From: Shewanella litorisediminis
GTDB lineage: Bacteria; Pseudomonadota; Gammaproteobacteria; Enterobacterales; Shewanellaceae
Direction: 5' to 3'
NCBI RefSeq assembly: GCF_016834455.1
Contig: NZ_CP069213.1
Span: 4,131,501 to 4,195,500, forward strand
DNA length: 64,000 nt
How positions within the stretch are numbered: position 1 is the first letter of the stretch; each line of letters opens with the position of its first letter. Under the pieces are notes generated by a model. It made no database searches. It was given only the letters and a program-made list of their open reading frames with translations, and was not told the DNA's origin. Positions 51,627-61,688 of this stretch are shown here, piece after piece. The translations under genes were made by a program, and so were the position numbers.

Positions 51627-54437
51627 TCAGCGGCGACGTGCAACGCCTGCAAAGCCCAGTGCCAGCAGTGCCAGCCAACCCAGGCTGCCTCCGCCTGAAC
51701 CGCCGTCGGACGGGGTCACCGAAGGCGCGGTAACAGATACGCTGGCGCTGCGGGTAGCCGTTACGCCTTTGCCATCGGTTACTGTCAGGCTCACCGTGTA
51801 GCTGCCCGCCGCGGCATAGGTGTGGCTTGGAGACGCTTGATTGCTGCTTTGACCATCACCGAAATTCCAGGCGTAGCTCAAATTACCGTCACCGCCGCTG
51901 CTGCTGTTGGTGAAGCGGACCGTTAACTGACTGACGCTCTGACTGAAGCTCGCCGTTAAAGGCACAGTTACCGACAATTGCTGGGTGACAATCACGCCTT
52001 CACCAGTGCCATCGGTCACCGTCAGGCTGACCTCATAGGTTCCGGTATTGCCATAGGTATAGCTCGGATTGGCCTGTGTCGAACTGGCGCCATTGCCAAA
52101 GTCCCAGAAGTAGCTGTAGTTACCGTCGCCACCTGTGACAGTGCTGGTAAAGTTCGCAGTAGCACCGGAGAACGTCACGCCAACACTTGCTTTTATGGCT
52201 GTGGGCTCAGGCACGCTGCCGTCGTGTTTCTTCAGTCGCACAGTCGCAGTGCTGTTGTTGGTGGCCAGTTGGATGACTTCCATGGTCAGGCCAAGCTCTG
52301 GCAAAATCATGCCCGCCTGCGGCTTAAGCGGCGCACTGTAATCCAATGAGTCATCAAACAAACTCACCGGGCTTAAGTGCGTATCACCGACATAAGCTGT
52401 TTGCTGACGGATGCTGAAGGCCGCATCGCGAATTTGCACCTCTGTGCCACGGGTGCCAATCAGGTTTTGGTCGGCATCCACTACCCCAATCAGGCCATAG
52501 CCGGGGTGTTCTGTGGTGTTGTTATCGCTGTAATCGAAGTTTTCAAACCATACCAGCACACCGGGACTGTAACCATGGCTTGCCAACCCCTTGTCGATGC
52601 CATTTTGGCTGCGCAGCTGGACAAGGTAGCGGCGATCGTTCCCCGGACGGGTATCCGTGGTGCGAACAAAGCCCGCCAACATCATCTTGTCGCTGGTTTC
52701 GGCATCGTCGCTGTAGAGGGTCTCGCTGCCGGACGCAATGGACAGATTGTCGATGGCAATACCATACCCCCCCTCAAACTCATCGGTTTTGTACACTATG
52801 CTGATCTGCTTGCTCATGCCCTTGTAAGCGCTGAGATCGTATGTGAGTTCAACCCAGTGATTGGGGCCTTCGTTTCCCACAATATTTGCGGAATTACCGG
52901 TAATGACATGGCGCCCTGCGTCGTAATAACTGGTGGCCTTGGTGTGGTTGCCCGGAATAGGCGTACCATCCACCAGCACCTGCATGTAGTCGAAGTCGAA
53001 CTCAATGTCCCAATGGGCGCGCATTTTCAACGTGAGTGAATCCACTAATGGCAAGGTCACGTTAAAGGACATGGCGTTGTTCAGCTTATGTCCCTGATGG
53101 GAGTAGTACTGATAGTCGCCGGCATAGGGCGCCTTGAACGGCAGCGGCTCACTGGGCACCTTAAGTGACAGCTGGTTAACGCCGTTGGCATTGACCCCTT
53201 CCACCAGATTAAAATCGGTACCGGCAGAATCGAGGCTATCGAGACTGATTTCCTGTTCGTTAACCCATTTGCCCTTGTACTCACGCTGCAGGAACGAGCG
53301 CGCATAAGGACTGAAGCCCACCGGCTCAGACCCGGCCACTGTGCCGGTCCAGCTTCCGCCGGACATCAGAGACCAGCTGCCCACAGGCGAGCCCTCACCG
53401 TCCGGGTCGTAGTCGTATTCATCCGGCAAACCAAGATCATGGCCAAATTCGTGAGTACACACCCCGGCAGCGGCATCTATCGGCTGCACCGTGTAACCAT
53501 AGGCTCTCAGGTTGGTGCCCGCAATGGCCTTGCCGTATGCATTGGGGTCACTCTTGATGAAGAATCTGTGTGACCAGATAGCGTCGGCGCCGAGCACGCC
53601 ACCACCGGCTTCTTCACCGATGCTGGAATGGAACAGCATGATGTGGTCGATGATACCGTCTGGTTCGTTGAGGTTGCCGTTACCGTTAATGTCGTATGGA
53701 TCTTCCACGTCATAGCTGGCAAGCTCTGAAGCGCTCATTCCGACCACGGCCTTGGTTACGGCCTCCAACACCAATTCGGGCACGGCTTTGTCGTTATCTT
53801 CGTTGCTGGGATCGTTACCACCGTAGTAGGCGGCGTTGTTGTCGGCCCGCACCCAGTCACGGACTGTGCCGGTAAAGAAGAAGGTATTACCGGAAGCCTG
53901 CTGAAAATATTGAAACCCGGAAATCAGCGTCTGATTGGACGGCCCGGTAAAACCGGAAGCAGAAAACAGCAACTGGGAATAGTGAATCGCCGGATAGCTG
54001 GGGTAATACATGTCGGTATCACCCGGGGTCAGGCGGTTATCGTTGTAGGGCAGATCCGGAAAATCCACCAACACGCCGAGTACCTTTACAGTTTTGGTGA
54101 CATCGGCGTCATCCACCTGCAAATATTGGCTGCGAAGCTTTTGGGCATAACGCGCCTTGCTGGCAAGACTTTGCTCCTGAGCTTTGATTTGCGCCATCGC
54201 AGGAGTGGACGACTTGGCCCGGGCCACAAAGGCGGCAACCGCGGCTGCTTTGGCTTCGTCGCTGGCGTCTTCGGCTATTTCACCACGCTTGATAAGCCAG
54301 TAAAGCACGCGCTCTTTATTGATGACGCCACTGTCGGCCGGTGAACCCACTGTGGGCGCTGCCAGCGCCTGACCACCGGCCAGCGCCAGCAGAATCCCCA
54401 AGGCACACAGCTTGGGTGTATTGAATCTTGTGACCAT
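51627..54437 (-). CDS. Secreted M6-family metalloprotease with PKD and GlyGly-CTERM
   Basis: A 936-residue exported protease. A signal peptide (1-25, ending ALA) and a propeptide precede the M6 catalytic domain with zinc motif HEFGHDLGLPDEYDYD. A MAM/carbohydrate-binding-like middle follows, then two PKD domains (WDFGNGASSTQANPSYTY and WNFGDGQSSNQASPSHTY). The end GGGSLGWLALLALGFAGVARRR is a GlyGly-CTERM sorting signal, cleaved by rhombosortase and exposed at the cell surface. Resembles immune inhibitor A. GGAAGG precedes the ATG. It is preceded by a 210-bp region. Confidence 0.92.
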   Translation of the reverse strand: MVTRFNTPKLCALGILLALAGGQALAAPTVGSPADSGVINKERVLYWLIKRGEIAEDASDEAKAAAVAAFVARAKSSTPAMAQIKAQEQSLASKARYAQKLRSQYLQVDDADVTKTVKVLGVLVDFPDLPYNDNRLTPGDTDMYYPSYPAIHYSQLLFSASGFTGPSNQTLISGFQYFQQASGNTFFFTGTVRDWVRADNNAAYYGGNDPSNEDNDKAVPELVLEAVTKAVVGMSASELASYDVEDPYDINGNGNLNEPDGIIDHIMLFHSSIGEEAGGGVLGADAIWSHRFFIKSDPNAYGKAIAGTNLRAYGYTVQPIDAAAGVCTHEFGHDLGLPDEYDYDPDGEGSPVGSWSLMSGGSWTGTVAGSEPVGFSPYARSFLQREYKGKWVNEQEISLDSLDSAGTDFNLVEGVNANGVNQLSLKVPSEPLPFKAPYAGDYQYYSHQGHKLNNAMSFNVTLPLVDSLTLKMRAHWDIEFDFDYMQVLVDGTPIPGNHTKATSYYDAGRHVITGNSANIVGNEGPNHWVELTYDLSAYKGMSKQISIVYKTDEFEGGYGIAIDNLSIASGSETLYSDDAETSDKMMLAGFVRTTDTRPGNDRRYLVQLRSQNGIDKGLASHGYSPGVLVWFENFDYSDNNTTEHPGYGLIGVVDADQNLIGTRGTEVQIRDAAFSIRQQTAYVGDTHLSPVSLFDDSLDYSAPLKPQAGMILPELGLTMEVIQLATNNSTATVRLKKHDGSVPEPTAIKASVGVTFSGATANFTSTVTGGDGNYSYFWDFGNGASSTQANPSYTYGNTGTYEVSLTVTDGTGEGVIVTQQLSVTVPLTASFSQSVSQLTVRFTNSSSGGDGNLSYAWNFGDGQSSNQASPSHTYAAAGSYTVSLTVTDGKGVTATRSASVSVTAPSVTPSDGGSGGGSLGWLALLALGFAGVARRR

Positions 54438-54647
54438 TGATGACCTTCCTTTCCGGCCGGGCTGCGACGACCTTTTACTTCGACCCCGAGACTTCAGGGA
54501 ATGTTCCCATTGTAGTAGTTGCACCCGTGCATGTCTGGGTGCGGTACTTACGCTGGGCCACAACCAACAAAGCAACAGCTTGGGAACAGAACATTAACAG
54601 TCCCCCAGTCTTGTCTCAATGCTCGTGGGTCAATATCTGCGAGCCAT

Positions 54648-56825
54648 TCAGGGAAGATTCAGCAAAATAGGCTTTTGGGTTTGCCTATCAGAAAGCGGTG
54701 CTTGAGAGCCCGCCTCAAGCAACCACTGTTGATGCGCCAACAGAATCACCGAAGCAGACCAACTGAAATTGGTGGCATGGAGTCCCTCACCCGTCAGCGG
54801 CTGATAGTTTTCCCGTATCGGCGCCTGGCCCAGTATCCCTTGGCCCTGGGTAAAGAGCCTGTTCGCCAGGGCTTTGGCCTTATCTTCAGCACCGTACTTT
54901 TCCAGCCCCACCAGCGCAAAATACAGCTGATCCAGCCATACGGGGCCGCGCCAGTATTTGGCCGGCGCAAAAGCGCCGTTATCGGCACTCACGGTGGGAA
55001 ATGGGATCAGGGTGCCAAAAGTGTCGGCCGACAACTGGCGCCTTATCATCACATCGGCCTGTTGCTGAGTGGCGACACCGGCCCACAACGGGATCCAGCC
55101 TTCAACGCCCTTGCCTGTGCCGAGCAGCGGCTTGCCTGTCAGGCTATCCAGGTCGTAAAAGAAACCACTGGACTCATCCCACATTTGCTCCCGGATCTGT
55201 TTACCCAGAGCATCGGCGTCAGCGCGCCAGGCTTTGGCATCGTCAGCATCCCCAAGCGCATCGGCAAGCGTGGCCAGAAAACGTTTCTCTGCAAAGAGAT
55301 AAGCATTAAGGTCCACACTCTCCTGGCTGAGGGAATACCCCAGCAACCGGCCATCGGCAGCGCGATTTTCGAGCACTTTAAGAGTGTCTCGCTCATCGAA
55401 TCGCGGCGCATTGTCCATGCCCGACTCCCAGGCTGCGGCCTCAAGGATGGCCTTGGGATTGGCCTTGCCATCATGGAGATGAGCGGGATGGGCATTGGCA
55501 CCGTATTCCGCCAGACCATTGCCATTATGATCCCTGTTGCGATACCACCACTGATGATAAGCCACCAGTTTGGGGTACATGTGCTTGATAAAATCCAGAT
55601 CAGGCGCCTGATTGTGGATCTCCCACACGGCCCAGGCCGCGAGGGGAGGTTTGCCATTGCGCTCGTTCCAGTTGCCACCATCCCCGCCTCGCTCTGGCCC
55701 CATATTATAAAAAATGGCATCGGGAAGATTGCCGGCATCCTGAGGTCTGACAGGGTCATCGGCACTGAATTGATAGTCGAACATGGCCTCAACATTGGAC
55801 TTTGCCAGTGCCGTATCGAATCTTGCCAGCGCCACCGCCTGCTTCCAGCTGTCCCAGGCCCAAACGCCATTGAACCACTTGTAGCTGATGGAAGGTGTGA
55901 CTGCATCCCGCTTCAGGGCGCCAGCCGCCGAGCGCCAATTGTGGGCAAGGGTCATGACGGCTTTGGCCGCAGCCCTGTCCAGCGCTGGGTCACCGGATGG
56001 CTTAAGCAAGGCAAAGCGATGCTGCCAGCGAGCCCGGTTTGCTGTTAACGCAGGTGCGACGTCGGCCCACAGGAAATGACCGGCTGCGGCTTCCTGCTCT
56101 GTGTGAAAATAGCTGTGGGCAGTGCGGAAATTCTGACTTTCATTGGGGGCCAGATGCACTTCGGCTTTAACACGGTAGCCCTTATCGTCCTCCAGGCTGG
56201 CCTCTCGCCCGCCTTCAAAATCCAGTTGGTAGGAAGCCCCGTCAATAAGGCGGTTCCAGGTATCCCTTGCCGGCAGCAATGCCCAGCGAATCTGCGCCCC
56301 GGACTCGGTGGACTGCAACTGAGGCGCCTGGAGCAATGGCTGTGAATTGTGTGTATCAAAGGGAGTCCCATGCCACTCAAGCGTCAGGGTTTGTGGCAAA
56401 TTCCCCGTGTTGATGACCCTGGTAGTGACGATAGCGGTGCGGCTGTTGAAGTATTCGAGGGACATTTCAAGCTCAGCCCCTTGCCAGCTCAAACGTTGAA
56501 ACAGACCCCACGGCAGACTTTGCGTGTGCAGGCGGGCCTGCTGAGGCAACAAATGCGCGCCATCGCGGCTAACTGTCACAGCTTCAATGGCGGAAGCCAG
56601 ATGCAGGCTGTATTCCTGTGCGATGATTAACGGGCCGGGAAAGCTGCCCCCATGGCGCTCGTCCGGCAGATGAAAACCATGCCAGGCCCCGCTGTCGGTG
56701 TAGACAGCCGGAATACTAAGATTGCCGCGAGTATCACGGGATTCGGCTGAGAGAGGCACACCTTGATAGGGCAAGAGATCCGCCCCGGGTAACCCCAGGG
56801 CGCAAAACAACAGGCAGGAATACAT
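54648..56825 (-). CDS. Glycoside hydrolase family 63-like protein, YgjK-type
   Basis: A 725-residue protein. The first 15 residues may form a weak signal peptide. The N-terminal beta-sandwich (30-260) and (alpha/alpha)6 barrel (290-710) match YgjK. Catalytic-site segments are FNGVWAWDSWKQAVAL, AAWESGMDNAPRFDE and FPTVSADNGAFAPAKYWRGPVWLDQLY. E. coli YgjK acts on nigerose-like alpha-glucosides. It is not in a sugar operon here. Confidence 0.88.
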   Translation of the reverse strand: MYSCLLFCALGLPGADLLPYQGVPLSAESRDTRGNLSIPAVYTDSGAWHGFHLPDERHGGSFPGPLIIAQEYSLHLASAIEAVTVSRDGAHLLPQQARLHTQSLPWGLFQRLSWQGAELEMSLEYFNSRTAIVTTRVINTGNLPQTLTLEWHGTPFDTHNSQPLLQAPQLQSTESGAQIRWALLPARDTWNRLIDGASYQLDFEGGREASLEDDKGYRVKAEVHLAPNESQNFRTAHSYFHTEQEAAAGHFLWADVAPALTANRARWQHRFALLKPSGDPALDRAAAKAVMTLAHNWRSAAGALKRDAVTPSISYKWFNGVWAWDSWKQAVALARFDTALAKSNVEAMFDYQFSADDPVRPQDAGNLPDAIFYNMGPERGGDGGNWNERNGKPPLAAWAVWEIHNQAPDLDFIKHMYPKLVAYHQWWYRNRDHNGNGLAEYGANAHPAHLHDGKANPKAILEAAAWESGMDNAPRFDERDTLKVLENRAADGRLLGYSLSQESVDLNAYLFAEKRFLATLADALGDADDAKAWRADADALGKQIREQMWDESSGFFYDLDSLTGKPLLGTGKGVEGWIPLWAGVATQQQADVMIRRQLSADTFGTLIPFPTVSADNGAFAPAKYWRGPVWLDQLYFALVGLEKYGAEDKAKALANRLFTQGQGILGQAPIRENYQPLTGEGLHATNFSWSASVILLAHQQWLLEAGSQAPLSDRQTQKPILLNLP

Positions 56826-56893
56826 AGGCTTTATTTGTTTGGATACAATATCCAGATAATCGCATTCTCACCCATCACTGGCAAGGAAGGGTT

Positions 56894-57490
56894 TCAGCTA
56901 ACCGCTTTATTGAGGTAATTGGCCACGCCATCGAGGAACATTTGCACCGAGATCATCACCAGCACCATGCCCATCAAACGCTCGACTGCGGTTAAGCCTT
57001 TCTCACCGAGTATGCGGGTGAAGCCTTTGTAAAACATCAAAATAAATGCACTTACGGCCCAGGCAGACACAAGAGCTATGGTCCAGTCCAGCATACGGCT
57101 GCTGTCTGTGTGTGCCAGCAGAATCAATGCCGCCAGAATCGAGGGGCCAGCCATCAGCGGAATTGCCATGGGCACGATAAAGGGCTCTTCACCTGCCGGC
57201 AGACCTGTTACGCCTCCCGGACTTGGGAAAATCATCTTGATCGCAATCAGGAACAGAATGATGCCCCCGGCGATACTCACAGACTCGGAACGCAGGTTAA
57301 GGAAATTGAGTATGGCTTCACCGGCGAAAAGAAACATCAGCATGATGATGAGCGCAAACAGCAGTTCACGGATCAGCACCTTACGACGTTTTTTGGGATC
57401 GATATGCCGCAAAATAGAGGCAAAAATCGGCAGATTGCCGAGGGGATCCATGATCAAGAACAACATGACTGCAGCAGAAAATATATCCAT
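56894..57490 (-). CDS. MarC-family membrane protein, YhgN-like
   Basis: A 198-residue protein with six membrane helices. The start MDIFSAAVMLFLIMDPLGNLP, the RELLFALIIMLMFLF segment and PMAIPLMAGPSILA match MarC/UPF0056, in particular YhgN by length and the VERLMGMVLVMISVQMFLDG end. Function is unknown; a drug-efflux role for this family has been withdrawn. The start has no strong ribosome site. Confidence 0.92.
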   Translation of the reverse strand: MDIFSAAVMLFLIMDPLGNLPIFASILRHIDPKKRRKVLIRELLFALIIMLMFLFAGEAILNFLNLRSESVSIAGGIILFLIAIKMIFPSPGGVTGLPAGEEPFIVPMAIPLMAGPSILAALILLAHTDSSRMLDWTIALVSAWAVSAFILMFYKGFTRILGEKGLTAVERLMGMVLVMISVQMFLDGVANYLNKAVS

Positions 57491-57573
57491 AGCAATTAGT
57501 TATCGAAAAATGCCAAAGTGGGGACCATTGTAATCGCTATTACAGCGACTGCGAAATGCAAGTTTACGAATGA

Positions 57574-59703
57574 TTAGCCTTGTCTGACATGTCTGCTGAC
57601 GGGCTCCATCAGATCCATAAAGCTGCTACCGAACAGCTCAATTGCACAGGGCTTGCCGAACAAATAGCCCTGGAAATAGCTGCAATCATGGGCCAATAAG
57701 AAATTTAATTGCTCTTCGGTTTCAACCCCTTCAGCCAGCACACCCAGGCCCAGCTTTTTAGCCAGTGTAATAATAATCTCGGTAATTACTGCATCATGTT
57801 GATTTGAAGCTATTTCTCTGACAAAGGACTGGTCAATTTTGAGCTCAGATAAGGGGAAGCGTTTAAGGTAACTGAGAGAGGAATAGCCTGTACCAAAATC
57901 ATCTACTGAAAAGCGAACCCCTCGCACTCGCAGAGCATTCATCTTGAAGATGATTTCCTCAACATTCTCAGCCATCAAACTTTCGGTTAATTCCAGCATG
58001 ATGCGCGCAGGGTTGGCGCCGCAGTCATCAATTATTGCCAATACCCGTTCAACAAAATTGTGGGCTCGAACCTGATTCACACTGACGTTAACCGACAGCG
58101 AGATTTGTTTCAGGCTCGGATGACTCTCCCATTCAACCAAGGTCTCACAAGTCCTGCGCAATACCCATTCCCCAATAGGTATGATCAGGTCGGTTTGCTC
58201 AGCCAAAGGGATAAACTGGTTAGGCATAACCAGGCCTCGTACCGGGTGCTGCCAGCGGATCAACACTTCGCCACCACAGAGCCTGCCACTTGCGTCCACC
58301 TGGGGTTGGCAGAAAAGTCTGAACTCGTTATCCAACACTCCGTTACGTAAATCATTTTCCAGCGCAACCCGCTCCTCAACCGCAGCCTGCATCGCCGGAT
58401 CGAAGAAACGCAACGCATTCTTGCCTGCTTCCTTTGCCTGATACATGGCCACATCCGCCTGTTTGAGGAGCTCTTCCAAGCCAGGACGGCCCTCGGCGAA
58501 CAAGGCTATCCCAATGCTGGGTGAGGTTCGTACCTGCTTGCCCGCCAACATAAAAGGGTCGTTCAATAAGCCCCGGACCTTTTGGCCAACCGATTTGGCT
58601 TTAAGCGCTGCTCCCCGCTCATCAATGGCCAGATTTTCCATAACAATCACAAACTCATCGCCACCCAATCGGGCGACCAGGTCACAGCTTCGAACCGCTT
58701 GAAGCAGACGCTCAGCCACCATTTTCAATAACTCATCGCCGACATCATGACCCATGGTGTCGTTGAGAATTTTGAAGTTATCAAGATCGATAATAAAGAG
58801 CGCACCAATCTGCTTACTGCGCTCACAGAGTGCGATTGCAGCCTTGAGACGCTCCATTAACAAGGTTCGGTTGGCCAGACCGGTCAACACATCGTAATAG
58901 GCCAATTGATAAATTTGCGCTTCAGATGCTTTGCGCTCGGTTAAATCCATATTGGTGCCAGACATGCGCAGCGGTGTGCCATCGGCGCCCCGGAGAATGA
59001 CGCCCCGGCAAAGCACGGGTAAGTAATTGCCCGACTTGGTCTGCAATCTGAATTCGGTCTCAAAGGCAGATGGGCCGGTGCTATCAATTAACCCATTCAT
59101 TTTATCTATTACTTTTTGATAATCGTCCGGGTGCAGCAGCTTAATCAACAAGTCCTCAGTGGGTTCAAGCTCGTCGGGTTCTCTACCGAGCATCTGCCAC
59201 CACCTGGGAGAGTAGTAAACGCTGTGTTGACGAAGATCCCAATCCCATGCCGCGTCATTGGCACCCTGCAGCATCAGATTCAAGCGCTCTTCGGAGGCTA
59301 TCAGGGCCTCTTCGGCATGCTTAAGCGCTGAGATATCGGTAAAACACGTAATGACCTGCAACACTTCGCCGTCCTTGCCGATACTCGGAAAGGCGTTACA
59401 CAATACCCAGGCAATATCCTTAGCAACAGGCCTGTGCACCTTCAGAATCATTCCCCATACCCCTTCCTTGCACTTAAGCACCCGGTTTACCGGGTAATCA
59501 GCAAGGCTCAATGGGGTCCCATCGGGAAAGTCGAACCGCCATGCGGGGTCAATAGCAACCTTCCCCAGCATCTGCGCAGTGCTCAGGCCAAGGATTTCAG
59601 CTGCCTTGTTATTGGCGAACAGAATTTCTGACTGAGGACCATGGACGACAATCCCCACTGGAACATACTCAATCAGGTCACTAAAAAGATTGTTATTTAT
59701 CAT
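57574..59703 (-). CDS. PAS-PAS-GGDEF-EAL c-di-GMP protein
   Basis: A 709-residue cytoplasmic protein. PAS domains at about 10-110 and 145-260 (FADIS..., MLQGANDAAWDWDLRQHSVYY) lead to a GGDEF domain (270-430) with intact RLGGDEF. The EAL domain (445-700) reads EVLIRWQHP, with DDFGTGYSS, KIDQSFVRE and AEGVETE. Both catalytic sites look usable; the balance may depend on the PAS signal. It is divergent from the metal-permease gene across 390 bp. Confidence 0.92.
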   Translation of the reverse strand: MINNNLFSDLIEYVPVGIVVHGPQSEILFANNKAAEILGLSTAQMLGKVAIDPAWRFDFPDGTPLSLADYPVNRVLKCKEGVWGMILKVHRPVAKDIAWVLCNAFPSIGKDGEVLQVITCFTDISALKHAEEALIASEERLNLMLQGANDAAWDWDLRQHSVYYSPRWWQMLGREPDELEPTEDLLIKLLHPDDYQKVIDKMNGLIDSTGPSAFETEFRLQTKSGNYLPVLCRGVILRGADGTPLRMSGTNMDLTERKASEAQIYQLAYYDVLTGLANRTLLMERLKAAIALCERSKQIGALFIIDLDNFKILNDTMGHDVGDELLKMVAERLLQAVRSCDLVARLGGDEFVIVMENLAIDERGAALKAKSVGQKVRGLLNDPFMLAGKQVRTSPSIGIALFAEGRPGLEELLKQADVAMYQAKEAGKNALRFFDPAMQAAVEERVALENDLRNGVLDNEFRLFCQPQVDASGRLCGGEVLIRWQHPVRGLVMPNQFIPLAEQTDLIIPIGEWVLRRTCETLVEWESHPSLKQISLSVNVSVNQVRAHNFVERVLAIIDDCGANPARIMLELTESLMAENVEEIIFKMNALRVRGVRFSVDDFGTGYSSLSYLKRFPLSELKIDQSFVREIASNQHDAVITEIIITLAKKLGLGVLAEGVETEEQLNFLLAHDCSYFQGYLFGKPCAIELFGSSFMDLMEPVSRHVRQG

Positions 59704-60051
59704 TACGTTGCTAACGCATTACGGCGGGTTGTCTGCTCAATCTTCCCAACTACCCGTCAGTGCCGACGAGTGTATGAACTGCAAATGCAAAACCCTTCCC
59801 CAGTGCATCAGAATCCTTAAGGCAGACATTTATCAAGAGTATAGGTTCGGATAATCCAAAGCCGCTGAGAATCTTCAGTTTAATTTTTATTCACCAATAT
59901 AATTGGCCCGGTCCCTTCATAAATCCATTCAGATCGGTCAAGCGAGCGGCTATTGACTTGGCAGCCATCCCAGAAGAGGGGCGCGGCGCGGCGAAAGTGA
60001 CGCTACCCAATGGTAAATAACGAAATGGTCGCTGCTCATTTAGCTGGCAAC
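59704..60051. other. Intergenic region with divergent promoters
   Basis: No gene seen. It must hold the promoter of the PAS-GGDEF-EAL gene on the left, and the extended -10 of the permease gene lies at its right end. Confidence 0.5.
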
Positions 60052-60060
60052 TGGTATACT
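60052..60060 (+). promoter_or_regulatory. Extended -10 promoter of the permease gene
   Basis: TGGTATACT at 60052-60060 has the TGn and TATACT elements of an extended -10 promoter. The implied start near 60067 lies downstream of the in-frame ATG at 60010, which supports the ATG at 60091 as the true start. No -35 is needed in such promoters. Confidence 0.6.
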
Positions 60061-60090
60061 ACAGCGTTTTTCACACCGCACCGGAAATCC

Positions 60091-61617
60091 ATGTTCTATC
60101 TGCTTGCCAGCTGCATCGCCCTTCTACTGGGCCCTCTGTGTTATCGCCTGATTGCCAACGGCAATGGGCTGCAGAAGGGGCTGGACGGCTTTATCTTTGT
60201 TTCCCTCGGTGGGCTGGTGCTCATCCACATTCTGCCCGAGCTGCTTGCGCACGGTGGGGTGTTGTCTCTGCTGTTTGTGGTGCTGGGTCTGTGGGGCCCA
60301 ACAGCCAGTGAAAAATTATTTCATCGCTATTCAGAACTGACCCATAACCTGACGCTGATGTTGGGCATCGGTGGCCTGATGCTGCATACCATCACAGATG
60401 GCGGCGCCATGGTTCTGGCAAGTCAGGGCAATGGCACAGCCCTGCTGGCGCTGGGCGTGGTATTACACCGCTTACCGGTGGGACTGGCCATCTGGTGGCT
60501 GCTCAAGCCGCAGATAGGCGCCCGTTGGACCCTGATAATACTGTTTTCCATGATGCTGCTGACCGCATTGGGATACTTTGGCGGCGCCCATATCATCGAG
60601 CAACTGAGCCTCGAAAATACCGTTTATCTGCAAGCCTTTGTCACCGGCTCTATCCTGCACGTGGTATTGCATCAACCCCATGGCCAGTCTTCAAGCGATG
60701 ACAATCGCCACGAGTACCAGGCTGGTATTGGCAGTCTGCTGGGTATGGCACTGCTTTTTGTGCTGTTGGCCGTGGCAGACGGTGGCCATGACCACGAACA
60801 TCATAGCAGCGAGCAACTGCTGCACTGGTTAATGCAGCTTTCCCCGGCGCTCTTACTGGCCTACGCCGTTGCCGCGTTCAGATTTGGCTTGGGCATAACG
60901 CCGGGCACATCCAATACCGCCCTGGCTTGGCTGCAGCGCCTTGCCGGGCCGGAAGCGCTTGTGGTCACCGCCTGGATGCTTGGTCCTGTGTATGCGCTGG
61001 CGCAGGCGGTGGGACTGTTGCTGCTGGGTACCCTCTTCAGCACAGCTGAGGTCAAGCCCGTCGATCCCCACGGTAAGACCCCTTCTAACGCTTTCACATT
61101 TGGGTTCAGCCACCTGGTCGACCGCAGTGCACCCTGGGTGCTGCTCAGTCTGGTACTTGCCAATCTTATCGGTCACCCTTCGGTTCCCCTGAGCAATCCC
61201 TGGCTGCAAGTGGCCGTTCTTGTGGTGGTGCTGCTGCCCATGCGCTTTTGCAATCTGGGCGGTGCTGTGCTTGCCATGTCGCTGGCATACAGCGGCTGGT
61301 CAGCACCCGCTGTGTTACTGGCCTTGCTCGCGGCGCCCTGGTTAAGTCTGAGACAGCTTTCAGTCATGTCACTGCCTGTTAAAACTGGCGCCCTGGCACT
61401 GCTTGGCATCCTCATGGTGGTGAGTGCACAACTTGCCCCGGAAGCGTCCTCCCTGCTGCACCTGCCACACGATGTGGAATGGGTTGCGCTGGCGCTGCTG
61501 GCTCTGCTTTTTGCTGCCAGCCTGATGCGCCTTGGACCGCGTAAATTTCTGCGCCGCTTGTGGCATGGACGCGAGACCCAAGCCCATCACCACCCACATG
61601 GGCATCACCACCACTGA
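60091..61617 (+). CDS. Multi-helix membrane protein: ZIP-like half plus permease half, His tail
   Basis: A 508-residue protein with about 14 helices. In the N-terminal half, TITDGGAMVLA and LHRLPVGLAIWWLL resemble the paired His/Asp metal-binding helices of ZIP transporters. The second half (from about 270) resembles a DUF318/ArsP-type permease, with TPGTSNTALAWL. A middle loop reads DGGHDHEHHSSEQ and the C-terminus is HHHPHGHHHH, both likely to bind metal. The start at 60091 is chosen because a promoter lies within the longer form. Substrate unknown. Confidence 0.75.
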   Translation: MFYLLASCIALLLGPLCYRLIANGNGLQKGLDGFIFVSLGGLVLIHILPELLAHGGVLSLLFVVLGLWGPTASEKLFHRYSELTHNLTLMLGIGGLMLHTITDGGAMVLASQGNGTALLALGVVLHRLPVGLAIWWLLKPQIGARWTLIILFSMMLLTALGYFGGAHIIEQLSLENTVYLQAFVTGSILHVVLHQPHGQSSSDDNRHEYQAGIGSLLGMALLFVLLAVADGGHDHEHHSSEQLLHWLMQLSPALLLAYAVAAFRFGLGITPGTSNTALAWLQRLAGPEALVVTAWMLGPVYALAQAVGLLLLGTLFSTAEVKPVDPHGKTPSNAFTFGFSHLVDRSAPWVLLSLVLANLIGHPSVPLSNPWLQVAVLVVVLLPMRFCNLGGAVLAMSLAYSGWSAPAVLLALLAAPWLSLRQLSVMSLPVKTGALALLGILMVVSAQLAPEASSLLHLPHDVEWVALALLALLFAASLMRLGPRKFLRRLWHGRETQAHHHPHGHHHH

Positions 61618-61688
61618 CGTTGAAAAGACTGTTCAAAGTGGCCATTGCTGGTTAGGCTGACTGAATCATCGACTGACCATCATTGTCT

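Noticed and set aside
54519..56048. 509-codon plus-strand frame opposite the YgjK-like gene
   Set aside because: Runs antisense to conserved glycosidase motifs and resembles no protein family.
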